Shown here: positions 7,861 through 16,739 of the stretch, piece by piece
Position numbering within the stretch: position 1 is the first letter of the stretch
Layout of the letters: each line of letters opens with the position of its first letter
DNA from: Paenibacillus sp. BIHB 4019
GTDB lineage: Bacteria; Bacillota; Bacilli; Paenibacillales; Paenibacillaceae
DNA length: 64,000 bases
Direction of reading: 5' to 3'
NCBI RefSeq assembly: GCF_002741035.1
Contig: NZ_CP016808.1
Location: 4,574,501-4,638,500 of the forward strand
The notes under the pieces: model-generated
Databases searched by the model: none
What the model saw: only the letters and a program-made list of their open reading frames with translations
Told to the model about the DNA's origin: nothing
Made by a program: the position numbers and the translations under genes

Positions 7861-10800
7861 ATGACGGAAAATAAACACACTACCACTAACCAGATTGCTT
7901 CTAGCGAATTTGTCTTATTAATCCCACTAGATTTTTCGCGTCATAACCGCACGTATTCTTATGCAACGGAAGAATATGCGCTGGGCGAACAGGTAAGCCA
8001 ACTGATAGAAACGAGAAAAGAAAAGGATTTAGAAGCAGAGTCCGCTGCGGCATATGCAGCGCTCTTGTATCGACTTTCAAGCGAGAAGCAGCTGCTCATC
8101 GGTGTGCAGGATGCCCAGGGCAAGGATAAGCCATGGTTAGTCCAGATCGAAGAAACGCATACATTTGGCAGCCTAAAGGCCTCGTTAGTGCAAGCTGTAA
8201 ATGATGGATCAACCTCGGAACAAGCCCATTACGACACTCGCTTCTCGCATCGAAACACGGTACAGCCTACTTCGGAAATTATCAGCCTTCAACTTCTGAA
8301 ACTCCATGGAAAGTGGCAGTTCAGCATTCAATATGATCGATCGTTGCTGGAGAAAACGACCGTCGACCGCTATGCCGCTTATTATCAGACGCTGTTCACA
8401 GCAGCTTTAACAGATCCGGCCGCGCATGTGGCAGCCATTGATCTATTAACCGCCGAGGATCGGCTCGTCTATGAGAAAATGAATGCGACAGCTGGCGCTT
8501 ATGATCGCCAGCAGACGATTCATGGCATGATTGAGCTTGCTGCGGCGCAGCACGGAGAGAGAACGGCAGTATCATCTATTCACGGGGAGCTTACATACCG
8601 CGAGCTTAATGAGCAGGCGAACCAAATGGCGAACCTGTTGATCAGCAAAGGCGTGAGCAAGGGCGATTTCGTCACCATTTACATGGAGCGGAGCTTGGAG
8701 CTCATTGTCAGCCTGCTTGGCATTTTGAAGGCGGGAGCCGCTTATGTGCCGCTCGATCCCGAGCACCCAGAGGAGCGCAACCGCTACATTTTGCAAGATA
8801 CCCGGTCTGTGTTTGTATTAACCAAAGCGAAATACGAAGAGCAGGCAAAGCATCAGTCCGAAGGGCTTGAGCAGTTGAAGGAAATTATCGTAGTGGAGCA
8901 TATCGATTATGACAGGGTAGAGGCTTCGAACCCGAATGCTCAGGTAGCACCGGATGATTTGGCCTATATTATTTATACGTCCGGTTCTACGGGAAGGCCG
9001 AAGGGTGCTCTCATTGCGCATGAAGGAGTCGTCAATCTCGGCGACACGGTGCGGCTGGATTGCGAAATTGGACATGAGGATATACTGACGCAGTTCGCCA
9101 CCTACAGCTTTGACGCATCGGTATGGGATACGATTGGAGCGCTGTTCTATGGTGCGCATTTATACCTATTGTCTCCAGAGGAACGCGTATCCGTAGAGGA
9201 ATTTGCTTCAGCGATCGAACGGACGAAAACGACGATTATTACGATTTTGCCGACCGTCTTTTTTAACCAGCTATCGGCCTATTTGTCGGATGAGGGTTAC
9301 AAAAAGCTTGCAGGCGTAAAGCTGATTACTGTAGCAGGAGAGGCGCTTTATGGCGAGCAGGTTCGGGCGTTCCAGCGCAAGTTCAAGGACAGTATTGCGA
9401 TTGTTAATGTGTACGGGCCTACGGAGTGCACCGTGTGCACAACAACGCATAAAATCAGCGGCTATATTTCCGATGATTTGACCAACGTGCCAATCGGCAA
9501 GCCGATTCAAAACTACAAAGTGTATATCGTCAACGAGCTGAACCAGCTATGCCCTGTGCATGTGCACGGCGAAGTGCTGATTGAGACGATTGGCCTGGCG
9601 AAAGGGTATTTAAACCAGCCGGAGAAAACGGCGGATGCGTTTGTTGCCAATCCATTTGGCGACGGTCAAATTTATAAGTCAGGCGATATTGCGAAGCTGC
9701 TGCCGGACGGCACAATTGAATATGTGGGACGCCGGGATTCGCAAATAAAAATTCGCGGACATCGCATTGAGATTGGGGAAATCGAAGACAGCTTTTCGAA
9801 AATCGCCAATGTGCAAAACGTAGCAGTCATCTGCAAAAAAGATGCACAGGAGCAAAATATGCTCGTCGGCTTCTTTACTTCAAAGGACGGTAAACCGCTC
9901 ACTACCGTTACCATTAAGCAAGAGCTGGGCGATAAGCTGCCCTCTTATTTTGTACCGAAATGGATCGTCCAACTGGACGAAATGCCGATTTCGCCAACCG
10001 GAAAAATCGACCGGAAAAAGCTGCACAGCTATTCCTACCAAGAGGAGCAGATCAGCGTTGACTACGTCGCCCCTCAAAATGGCATCCAACGAATGATTGC
10101 GGGCGCATGGGCTGAGGCACTCAGCCTCGTTCATATCGGCATTCATGATGATTTCTTTACGATTGGCGGCGACTCGCTCGGAATTATTCATATTTTAGCC
10201 AGTCTCAAACCATATTACCCGGAATTGAAAATTAATGATTTATTTCAATATAAAACGATCGAAGCGATTGCCGCTCGCATCGAGCAGCTTGCTGCCGAAG
10301 CGCCAGAGCAGCAGGAGACGGCCCGCCATGATGGGCCTGCTTTGCCACTGGAAGAGCTGCCAGCTATGCGCTATAAGCCTGAACCATCTGTCAGCTTTGA
10401 GCAGCAGCCGAAGGCCGTGCTGTTAACTGGAGCTACCGGATATCTAGGCGGCTATTTGCTCTACGAATTGCTGATGCAAAGCGACGCGACCATTTATTGC
10501 CTCGTACGGCCAGGAACAGAGCCGGGTGAAGCGAGACTGCGGAGCCATCTTGCTTATTATTTTGGAGATGCGGCTATCCCATTAATGGAAGGGCGCGTTG
10601 TAGCGGTAGAAGGCAATTTGGAAATGCCGCGGCTTGGGCTTGAGGAGCCGCAGTATCAGCTGTTAATAAGCAGCCTGGATGCGATTATGCACAGTGCAGC
10701 GGATGTGCGGCACTTTGGCGAAGAAGGGCAGTTTGCCCGTACGAATGTGAACGGGACGGCGTATTTGCTGGAGCTAGCCGCCGCTAGCCGCCAGACGGTT

Positions 10801-11541
10801 CGCTTCCACCATATTTCTACGCTTGGCATTCCAGAGGACTTGGCTTTAAGCGGGCAATGGGAAGCAGTGGTAGCCGCTGGAGAACTGTCGCCTGAGCTGC
10901 GTGTCGAGAGCTTGTATACGAACAGCAAGATGGAAGCAGAGAAGCTGCTGTACGCTGCTGCTGAGCAAGGAGTTCCCGTCAGCATTTACCGGGCAGGCAA
11001 TTTGTCCTGCCACTCGGTAAGCGGAAGCTTCCAGCGCAACATTGACAGCAATGCGTTTTACCGTATGCTCAAATCGATGCTGCTGCTTGGACAAGCGCCA
11101 GAGGTTACTTGGGACATCGATATTACGCCCATTGATTATGCGGGTCAGTCGATTGTCAGTCTGGCGCTGCAGCCGGATACAGCCGGAGGCGTCTACCATA
11201 TTTGCAACCCGGAGCCACTGCCTTACGGAACGTTGATGGACATGCTGCGCAGCAATGGCTACGCTATTGAGACGTCAAGCCCAGCCGCTTATACGAAGTG
11301 GCTGCTTGACAAAGCCATCCTGAAAAATCAGGAGGGCGTGCAGCTTGCGATCGCGCAATTGGAGGGCGATGGAGCAAAGGACTCTGCCTATCGCTACAGC
11401 TGCGAGCGGACAAGCGCTGCTTTGCAGCATTCTGGCATTACATGCGCAGCGCCTAATGAGCAGCTCATCGGAAATATGCTGGCGTATGCAACGTCGATTG
11501 GCTACTTTCCGCAAGCGAGCGAACGCCGCCCGGTTAGATAG
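7861..11541 (+). CDS. NRPS-like protein: half condensation, adenylation, carrier and terminal reductase domains
   Basis: This 1226-residue single-module enzyme is expected to activate an amino acid, load it on phosphopantetheine and release it by NADPH-dependent reduction as an aldehyde or alcohol. Residues 1-190 resemble only the C-terminal lobe of a condensation domain; no HHxxxDG motif is present. The adenylation domain carries A3 (YTSGSTGRPKG, about 370) and A10 (PTGKIDRKKL, about 712). The carrier serine is in IGGDSLG (about 768). The reductase has the nucleotide motif TGATGYLGG (about 857) and a YxxxK catalytic pair (about 1018). Specificity positions read by eye give D-A-W-T-I-V-V-V-C, close to phenylalanine-type codes. 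The start is the ATG at 7861, ten bases after AGGAGG. No other biosynthetic gene is adjacent. Confidence 0.88.
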   Translation: MTENKHTTTNQIASSEFVLLIPLDFSRHNRTYSYATEEYALGEQVSQLIETRKEKDLEAESAAAYAALLYRLSSEKQLLIGVQDAQGKDKPWLVQIEETHTFGSLKASLVQAVNDGSTSEQAHYDTRFSHRNTVQPTSEIISLQLLKLHGKWQFSIQYDRSLLEKTTVDRYAAYYQTLFTAALTDPAAHVAAIDLLTAEDRLVYEKMNATAGAYDRQQTIHGMIELAAAQHGERTAVSSIHGELTYRELNEQANQMANLLISKGVSKGDFVTIYMERSLELIVSLLGILKAGAAYVPLDPEHPEERNRYILQDTRSVFVLTKAKYEEQAKHQSEGLEQLKEIIVVEHIDYDRVEASNPNAQVAPDDLAYIIYTSGSTGRPKGALIAHEGVVNLGDTVRLDCEIGHEDILTQFATYSFDASVWDTIGALFYGAHLYLLSPEERVSVEEFASAIERTKTTIITILPTVFFNQLSAYLSDEGYKKLAGVKLITVAGEALYGEQVRAFQRKFKDSIAIVNVYGPTECTVCTTTHKISGYISDDLTNVPIGKPIQNYKVYIVNELNQLCPVHVHGEVLIETIGLAKGYLNQPEKTADAFVANPFGDGQIYKSGDIAKLLPDGTIEYVGRRDSQIKIRGHRIEIGEIEDSFSKIANVQNVAVICKKDAQEQNMLVGFFTSKDGKPLTTVTIKQELGDKLPSYFVPKWIVQLDEMPISPTGKIDRKKLHSYSYQEEQISVDYVAPQNGIQRMIAGAWAEALSLVHIGIHDDFFTIGGDSLGIIHILASLKPYYPELKINDLFQYKTIEAIAARIEQLAAEAPEQQETARHDGPALPLEELPAMRYKPEPSVSFEQQPKAVLLTGATGYLGGYLLYELLMQSDATIYCLVRPGTEPGEARLRSHLAYYFGDAAIPLMEGRVVAVEGNLEMPRLGLEEPQYQLLISSLDAIMHSAADVRHFGEEGQFARTNVNGTAYLLELAAASRQTVRFHHISTLGIPEDLALSGQWEAVVAAGELSPELRVESLYTNSKMEAEKLLYAAAEQGVPVSIYRAGNLSCHSVSGSFQRNIDSNAFYRMLKSMLLLGQAPEVTWDIDITPIDYAGQSIVSLALQPDTAGGVYHICNPEPLPYGTLMDMLRSNGYAIETSSPAAYTKWLLDKAILKNQEGVQLAIAQLEGDGAKDSAYRYSCERTSAALQHSGITCAAPNEQLIGNMLAYATSIGYFPQASERRPVR

Positions 11542-11560
11542 GAAGCAAAATGATAAGCAA

Positions 11561-11608
11561 AACGCCAAGCATCAGACCTGCGAAGGACTGGAGCTTGGCG
11601 TTTTTTTT
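11561..11608 (+). terminator. terminator after the NRPS-like gene
   Basis: AACGCCAAGC pairs perfectly with GCTTGGCGTT (11593-11602), and the T run at 11601-11608 follows. Confidence 0.9.
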
Positions 11609-11629
11609 ACTATAAGAAGGGGGACTGGA

Positions 11630-11926
11630 TTAAAAGCTAGGGTTTGGCTTCTGGAAGCTTCTGCTGAGGTTTTCAGCATCAAGATCGCGCACGCGCTTCT
11701 CGAAATCCTCTAGAACATCAATTAAATAGGATTGGCCGTCAGATTCTGCTTTGAAAATAAACTTATCGGCATCGTGGATGACCACATCGTGGCCGCACAA
11801 TTTAAGGCATTTGGCATAATCTTCTACAGTGGGGTGCTGGTTCTCTTCCAGAAAAATCAACCCGTGCAGCGTCTTCGTTTCATGGGGACGAATGATTTTG
11901 AAATGTACGGTATGTTGGATAGACAT
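11630..11926 (-). CDS. conserved-looking small protein of unknown function
   Basis: This 98-residue soluble protein is acidic with mixed alpha/beta character, and has no signal peptide or membrane segment. I do not recognise a family. GGAGG sits eight bases before the ATG on the minus strand, which supports real translation. It converges on the NRPS-like gene and stands alone. Cys-Leu-Lys-Leu-Cys near residue 40 could bind a metal, but two cysteines alone are not evidence. Confidence 0.6.
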   Translation of the reverse strand: MSIQHTVHFKIIRPHETKTLHGLIFLEENQHPTVEDYAKCLKLCGHDVVIHDADKFIFKAESDGQSYLIDVLEDFEKRVRDLDAENLSRSFQKPNPSF

Positions 11927-12045
11927 ATGGGCTTCCTCCTTATTCTTCCGGGCTCGCTTCTATTATAATCCATTAGGCGCAGAGAAGCTGTGAAAAATGT
12001 TACAATCTTTTAGAAGAATAGCTAGCAGGAGGACCTGCACCTATA

Positions 12046-12136
12046 TTGACAATAACTGAATGATCATTTATTATTAGCGAAGGAGCTCGATTCAAGTTAT
12101 CGATAGGTTTACTTAAATAAATGATCGTTCGTTTAT
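12046..12136 (+). promoter_or_regulatory. strong promoter with two operator-like dyads
   Basis: A perfect TTGACA (12046-12051), 17 bases and TATTAT (12069-12074) form the promoter. The palindrome AATGATCATT (12059-12068) lies in the spacer. A second dyad of 20 bases (12117-12136, core AAATGATCGTTCGTTT) lies downstream. The shape suits a TetR-type repressor, but none is encoded nearby. Confidence 0.65.
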
Positions 12137-12181
12137 ATGAAATTTATTTTTTATTAACTATAATTTAAAGGAGTAATCGCC

Positions 12182-13285
12182 ATGCTGACTGCTATTATTG
12201 TGCTTGCTGTACTGCTGCTTGCGGTAATGCTTGTTTTAAAGTTCTATCCTGCGCTTGGAGGCGTGTTAACGAAGGAGCAGGTTGCTGGATTCTCACGTTT
12301 GCCCCATTACGAGGACGGCAAATTTAAAAATTTGAGTGCGACGGCTATGGACAACAGTGCAAGCAACCTATTTTCCATGCTGCGCGATTATATGAAAACA
12401 AACCCAAATCGCAAGCCGCAGGCGAAGCTGCCGCTTCATCAGCTGCAATTTGGCGGGGATGATAAGGGCGAGCAAGCGCGAGTCACTTGGTTTGGACATT
12501 CCGCTATGCTGCTGGAGCTGGATGGAAAGCATCTATTACTCGATCCGATGTTTGGCCAAGCGCCGACGCCGTTCCCTTTTTTCGGAAACAAACGTTATAG
12601 CGGCAAATTGCCGTTTGAAATTGCCGAGCTGCCGCAAATTGACGCTGTTGTATTATCCCATGATCATTATGATCATTTGGACTATGATTCGATTGTTAAG
12701 CTTAAAAACAAAGTTCGCCGCTTTATCGTTCCGCTCGGCGTAGGCAGCCATTTGGAGCGGTGGGGAGTGGAGAAATCGATTATAACCGAGCACGACTGGT
12801 GGGAAGAGCTGGAATTTGAAGGCATCCGGTTTGCGGCTGCTCCAGCGCAGCATTTTTCAGGACGAAATCTCAACAACCGGGATTCGACGTTGTGGTGCTC
12901 GTGGGTGATTACAGGACGCGCAGCTAACATTTATTTTAGCGGCGACAGCGGTTATGGCGCGCACTTCAAAGAAATTGGCGAGAAATACGGTCCGTTTGAC
13001 CTGACCCTTATGGAATGCGGACAATATGATCCGCGCTGGGCGTCCATTCATATGATGCCGGAGGAAACGGTGCAGGCCCATGTCGATGTAAAAGGAAAAA
13101 CGCTGCTTCCGATCCATTGGGGAGCTTTTACACTCAGCTTCCACGACTGGAATGATCCAGTAGAGCGCGTGACGCAAGCGGCCAAGCAGCTGAATGTGCA
13201 AGTTGCAACGCCTATCATTGGCGAACCGGTAGCCGTCGGGGCTGGCCGGCTTCCTTCCTCCATTTGGTGGAAAACCGCGCAGTGA
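12182..13285 (+). CDS. membrane-anchored metallo-beta-lactamase-fold hydrolase (NAPE-PLD-like)
   Basis: This 367-residue protein begins with one hydrophobic segment (about 2-22), probably a membrane anchor. The rest is a metallo-hydrolase domain with the zinc-binding motif SHDHYDHLD (about 160), later metal ligands in AQHFSGR and FSGDSGYG, and a C-terminal LPIHWG block. The arrangement resembles the N-acyl-phosphatidylethanolamine phospholipase D / UlaG-like branch rather than true beta-lactamases. The real substrate is unknown. AAAGGAG precedes the ATG, and a promoter with two dyads lies upstream, so expression is probably repressed until a signal arrives. Confidence 0.82.
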   Translation: MLTAIIVLAVLLLAVMLVLKFYPALGGVLTKEQVAGFSRLPHYEDGKFKNLSATAMDNSASNLFSMLRDYMKTNPNRKPQAKLPLHQLQFGGDDKGEQARVTWFGHSAMLLELDGKHLLLDPMFGQAPTPFPFFGNKRYSGKLPFEIAELPQIDAVVLSHDHYDHLDYDSIVKLKNKVRRFIVPLGVGSHLERWGVEKSIITEHDWWEELEFEGIRFAAAPAQHFSGRNLNNRDSTLWCSWVITGRAANIYFSGDSGYGAHFKEIGEKYGPFDLTLMECGQYDPRWASIHMMPEETVQAHVDVKGKTLLPIHWGAFTLSFHDWNDPVERVTQAAKQLNVQVATPIIGEPVAVGAGRLPSSIWWKTAQ

Positions 13286-13335
13286 AAGGCTAGATGAAAA
13301 ACGAACTTAAAATCTAACTTAAAATCTAACTAAAA

Positions 13336-13372
13336 AACCGTCCCGAAGCTGCGGCTTCAGGACGGTTTTTGC
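13336..13372. terminator. bidirectional terminator between convergent genes
   Basis: The stem AACCGTCC-GAAGC / GCTTC-GGACGGTT is flanked by A on the left and T on the right, so it can act on both strands. The last codons of the minus-strand regulator lie inside the stem. Confidence 0.88.
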
Positions 13373-14970
13373 AATAGCTTAGGCAGCGTGCCAAGCAGCT
13401 TGTTTGCTGTTTCCGCATCGCCGTAGTTCCAGCTAGTATCGACTACGTAAGCGTGGCCCTTTTGCACAGCAGGAAGCTGCTTCCAGAGCGGGCTGTTTAA
13501 AAGCGATTCCATCGCTTGCCGAGAATCCTCTGTGTCGGGCACGATCATAAACAGGCGATCTCCGGCATATTGGGGCAGGGAACCGACTGTAATTTCCTTA
13601 TAAGCCCGCTGAGCGGCAATGAGCATTTTCATTTCGCTGATTGGGGCAAAGCCAAGCGGATGATAGAGAGTGGATGCCAGCCCGCTGCCAGCCATAATAA
13701 ACAGCCGGTTTCCCCGATCAAAAATGAATACGGAAGCGGTCTCGCCTTCCCTTATATGGCTGCCTAGCTGCTGCCACATCTGTTCTGTCCGCCGTTCATG
13801 TCTAGCAAGCCAGCGCAATGCCTCCTGTTTCTTGCCTAGCCAGTCGCCAAGCATAAGAATACGCTCCTCGAGCGTTCCCCAAGAGTTAAAGGCAAGCGTC
13901 GGGGCAATCTCCGCCGCTTGTTCATAAATCTGCTCGTCTCCGCTCGCTAAAATAATCAAATCAGGCTCCTGCTCCGCTGCCCGTTCTTGATTGAACACCG
14001 GAAAAACGGAATCATCCTCTCCCCCTACCGTTTGAAATCCGAGTACATGCAGGTCACCCAGTGTCTCGCCATAATACAGGATGCGCTGCGGTTCTGCCGG
14101 AATGACAACTTGATGTCCCATCCAGTCTTTGACCTGAACGCGCTGCCGCATGGAAAGGGCATACTGCCTTGGCGAACTGCCGGTCATTTGCCGGAAGCGG
14201 CGGCTGAAATAATATTCGTCGGCGAAGCCGCACCATTCGGCAATTTCACGCAGCGAGGCATGGGAGTTCGAGAGCCATTCCTTGGCATGGTCAATGCGCA
14301 GCGATACTAAATAATCAAGCGGCTTTTTGCCAGTGAGCGCCTTAAACAAGGAACTATATTGCCACTGGGGCATGTTCGTCAGCGCTGCAAGCTGCTTGAC
14401 CGTAAGCGGGCTTTTATAATGAAGCTGAATATAGTGCACGGTATCTTCTACCGAATAGAGCTGGCGGCCACCTTGGGTTGCCGGAAGATGCTGCTCCAGC
14501 AGCATGCCCATCAGCTTTTGGAAAGCTAGATTTTGCTTATATGCTTCGATGCCTTGCAGCGTTTTTCCATCTGCTTGTATCGCCTCCAGCAGCTTGGCGT
14601 ATGGAGCTAGCGGGTATAGGCGCAGCTCGTGCTTGCCAGGAAACAGCGATTGCTGATAATACGATGGCTGAACATAGTCGAGGCGAACGACCGAATAAAC
14701 GAGGCAATAGTAGTCCATCGTTTCATTCATCTGGCCATCAAATTGGTAGCAATCCCCGGGGGCTAATTGGAATGCGCTGAACGCTTCAAACCGGACATAG
14801 CGATTGTTCAAATAAAGGGTGCCTTCACTGTCGACAATGATGAGCAGCGTATGGCTCTCGACGGTTTGCTCGGCGAAAGTAATGTCCGCAGGCTTCGTTA
14901 ACCGTTTCATGCTGACAAGCTTAAGCATAAGGTGGTGAAGCGGAACGGACGGGGTTTCATGGGCATTCAT
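13357..14970 (-). CDS. AraC-family regulator with binding-protein-like C-terminal sensor (pair 2)
   Basis: This 537-residue cytoplasmic regulator has the same plan as the regulator at 3.1 kb: N-terminal cupin-like part (about 1-150), AraC double helix-turn-helix (about 172-270, GFADEYYFSRRFRQMTG) and a siderophore-binding-protein-like domain (about 285-535) without a signal peptide. The C-terminal domain is visibly related to binding protein 2 next door: DW-GH-V, Y-GET-GDL, EGETASVF and NRLFIMA occur in both. I chose the ATG at 14970 because AAGGAG lies ten bases upstream; the open frame extends 20 codons further. It lies downstream of binding protein 2 in the same direction, behind a terminator. 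It probably activates uptake of the same siderophore. Confidence 0.87.
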   Translation of the reverse strand: MNAHETPSVPLHHLMLKLVSMKRLTKPADITFAEQTVESHTLLIIVDSEGTLYLNNRYVRFEAFSAFQLAPGDCYQFDGQMNETMDYYCLVYSVVRLDYVQPSYYQQSLFPGKHELRLYPLAPYAKLLEAIQADGKTLQGIEAYKQNLAFQKLMGMLLEQHLPATQGGRQLYSVEDTVHYIQLHYKSPLTVKQLAALTNMPQWQYSSLFKALTGKKPLDYLVSLRIDHAKEWLSNSHASLREIAEWCGFADEYYFSRRFRQMTGSSPRQYALSMRQRVQVKDWMGHQVVIPAEPQRILYYGETLGDLHVLGFQTVGGEDDSVFPVFNQERAAEQEPDLIILASGDEQIYEQAAEIAPTLAFNSWGTLEERILMLGDWLGKKQEALRWLARHERRTEQMWQQLGSHIREGETASVFIFDRGNRLFIMAGSGLASTLYHPLGFAPISEMKMLIAAQRAYKEITVGSLPQYAGDRLFMIVPDTEDSRQAMESLLNSPLWKQLPAVQKGHAYVVDTSWNYGDAETANKLLGTLPKLLQKPS

Positions 14971-15062
14971 GCGAGCGGGACTCCTTACTTTTAAGTTCAT
15001 TAGCAATAGGATTGCATGGTTTCCTTTCATTATGCCATAGAATGGACGGGAAGCGAATGGAC

Positions 15063-15115
15063 GAAAAAGAAAACAGGCCGAGCCAGGGTTAAATCATGCC
15101 CTGTAACTCGACCTG
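15063..15115 (-). terminator. terminator after binding protein 2
   Basis: The stem CAGG-CGAG-CAGGG / CCCTG-CTCG-CCTG is followed on the minus strand by a T-rich run (plus-strand A-rich bases at 15063-15072). Confidence 0.75.
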
Positions 15116-15154
15116 TATCGTTTGTTATTTGTAACGAAGCTTGCGCGTTAAACG

Positions 15155-16168
15155 TTATTTTTTCAAAATTTCTGCTGGCAGCGCGTCAATGAGCCATTCG
15201 CGGGAAGTTGCGTCGCTGGAAGCTTTCTGAATGTCAAAGTAGTATACTTTTCCTTCTTTTACAGCAGGGAGGTTTTTCCAAATTGTGCTTTTCAGCAGCT
15301 CTTCCGTATCTTTCTTGGCATCTTCAGGTACAGGGTTCAAAATGAAAATTCGATCGCCTGCAGCTTCAGGCAAAATTTCCGAAGAGATTTCCCGGAAGCC
15401 TTCGCCAGCGTCAATAATTTCCTGGATTAACGGAGTAGGCTTGAAGCCGTCCTCGTTGTAAACCGCTTGTGGAAGTCCAGCATTGGCCATTATGAACAGG
15501 CGGTTGCCTGGATACATCGTGAAGACGGAAGCCGTTTCTCCTTCTTTCAAGCCGTTCTCGTGCAGCATAGCCCACATTTCTTTTGTTTTCGCTGTATATT
15601 GGGCAATCCAATCCTCGGCTTCCTGCTTCTTATTAAGCAGATCGCCCAAAATGCGCATGCGGTCCTCAAGCGGAGCAAACGTATCAAAGGTAATAGTTGG
15701 TGCGACTTTGGCAAGCGCCTCGTATTGGGCGTCATCCGAATTGCCGAAAATGATCAAGTCAGGAGAAAGCGACAATGACTTTTCGACGCTGATAGGAAAG
15801 CCAACATCTTCCGCATCTTTAATTTGCTCCTCGTAGACGGACCCTTCTGTGTTTTTCATCACCCCGATAGGTGTAACGCCAAGCGCAAGCAAATCGCCTG
15901 TCGTCTCGCCATGGTAAATGACGCGCTGAGGCGTAACCGGAACCTCAACATCATGGCCTGTCCAGTCTTTGAAAATGCGCGTTCCCGTTTCAGCTTCTGC
16001 TGAAGCCGCTGGGCTTTCGGCAGCTGGTGAGCTGCTCGCTTCTGTAGTAGGAGCGGTGCTTGCCTGCTCAGCAGCCGACTGCTCCGTGTTGCTTCCGCAT
16101 GCCAACAATAATGCCCCCATTAATGCGACAGTAGTAAGTAAAGAAATAATGCGTCCTGCTTGTTTCAT
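15155..16168 (-). CDS. iron-siderophore substrate-binding lipoprotein (pair 2)
   Basis: This 337-residue lipoprotein has a signal sequence ending in the lipobox LLAC near residue 24, then a long Ser/Ala/Glu-rich linker (to about 65) and a TroA/FecB-like binding domain. Typical blocks are TPQRVIYHGET, LSPDLIIFGN and WKNLPAVKEGKVY. It should capture a ferric siderophore at the membrane surface. A near-perfect Fur box covers its promoter. No permease or ATPase is adjacent. The neighbouring AraC regulator carries a homologous sensor domain, so the two probably share a ligand. Confidence 0.88.
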   Translation of the reverse strand: MKQAGRIISLLTTVALMGALLLACGSNTEQSAAEQASTAPTTEASSSPAAESPAASAEAETGTRIFKDWTGHDVEVPVTPQRVIYHGETTGDLLALGVTPIGVMKNTEGSVYEEQIKDAEDVGFPISVEKSLSLSPDLIIFGNSDDAQYEALAKVAPTITFDTFAPLEDRMRILGDLLNKKQEAEDWIAQYTAKTKEMWAMLHENGLKEGETASVFTMYPGNRLFIMANAGLPQAVYNEDGFKPTPLIQEIIDAGEGFREISSEILPEAAGDRIFILNPVPEDAKKDTEELLKSTIWKNLPAVKEGKVYYFDIQKASSDATSREWLIDALPAEILKK

Positions 16169-16201
16169 TGTGATTCTCCTCCTGCGTTGTCTTAAGGATA
16201 T

Positions 16202-16251
16202 TGATAATCATTATCGTCGATTAGCATAATAGATGGAGGCCAGTTGTACAA
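16202..16251 (-). promoter_or_regulatory. promoter with Fur box for binding protein 2
   Basis: On the minus strand TTGTAC (16246-16251), 17 bases and TATGCT (16223-16228) make a moderate promoter. The Fur box TGATAATCATTATCG (16202-16216) matches 14 of 15 consensus positions and overlaps the expected transcription start. Confidence 0.78.
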
Positions 16252-16400
16252 TGGATAAAATTCAAAGCTTATTTTGGTTTGTACAAATTCATGTGCAGAC
16301 AGAAGCAGATGTTCACCATCCTGTTAAATTCTCCTGCGCCACTGCCCCCAATACTCTCCTATAATAAGGGTAGAGGAAATAGTTCAAGGGGGTGTGAGCG

Positions 16401-16526
16401 ATGTTGTGTTTTTTGATTCTTACGGCTTGTTTTTTTGGAGGCATTATTTATATTATGAAGGCCGGAGCAACGATTGTTGAGGATGACTCGATCATTCAGG
16501 ATCGGATTCTTGAAGGACTAAGCTAG
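16401..16526 (+). CDS. 41-residue single-pass membrane protein
   Basis: ATG at 16401 follows AAGGGGG by about ten bases and opens a 41-codon frame ending at TAG 16524-16526. Residues 2-19 are strongly hydrophobic (LCFLILTACFFGG core) and the rest is acidic and soluble, so it should sit in the membrane with a short cytoplasmic or outer tail. TATAAT at 16360-16365 may be a -10 element; no clear -35 is seen. I know no function for it. Confidence 0.5.
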   Translation: MLCFLILTACFFGGIIYIMKAGATIVEDDSIIQDRILEGLS

Positions 16527-16739
16527 CATAGCAGCACAAAATAAAATTTTTTCATTATAGAGCTACTTCAGCTAGCATGGCAGGCGGCAGGCGATTTTTA
16601 TCGTTTGGCCGCCTTTTGCTTGCCCTTCGCGCGTATTCAAGGCTGCGCTCAGCGTGACAGGTTGCAACTCGGCAGGCAGGAGCGTAATATGGAAACGAAG
16701 ACTTCAAGCAAACTTATCGTTAAGGGAGTGCAGGAAGCG

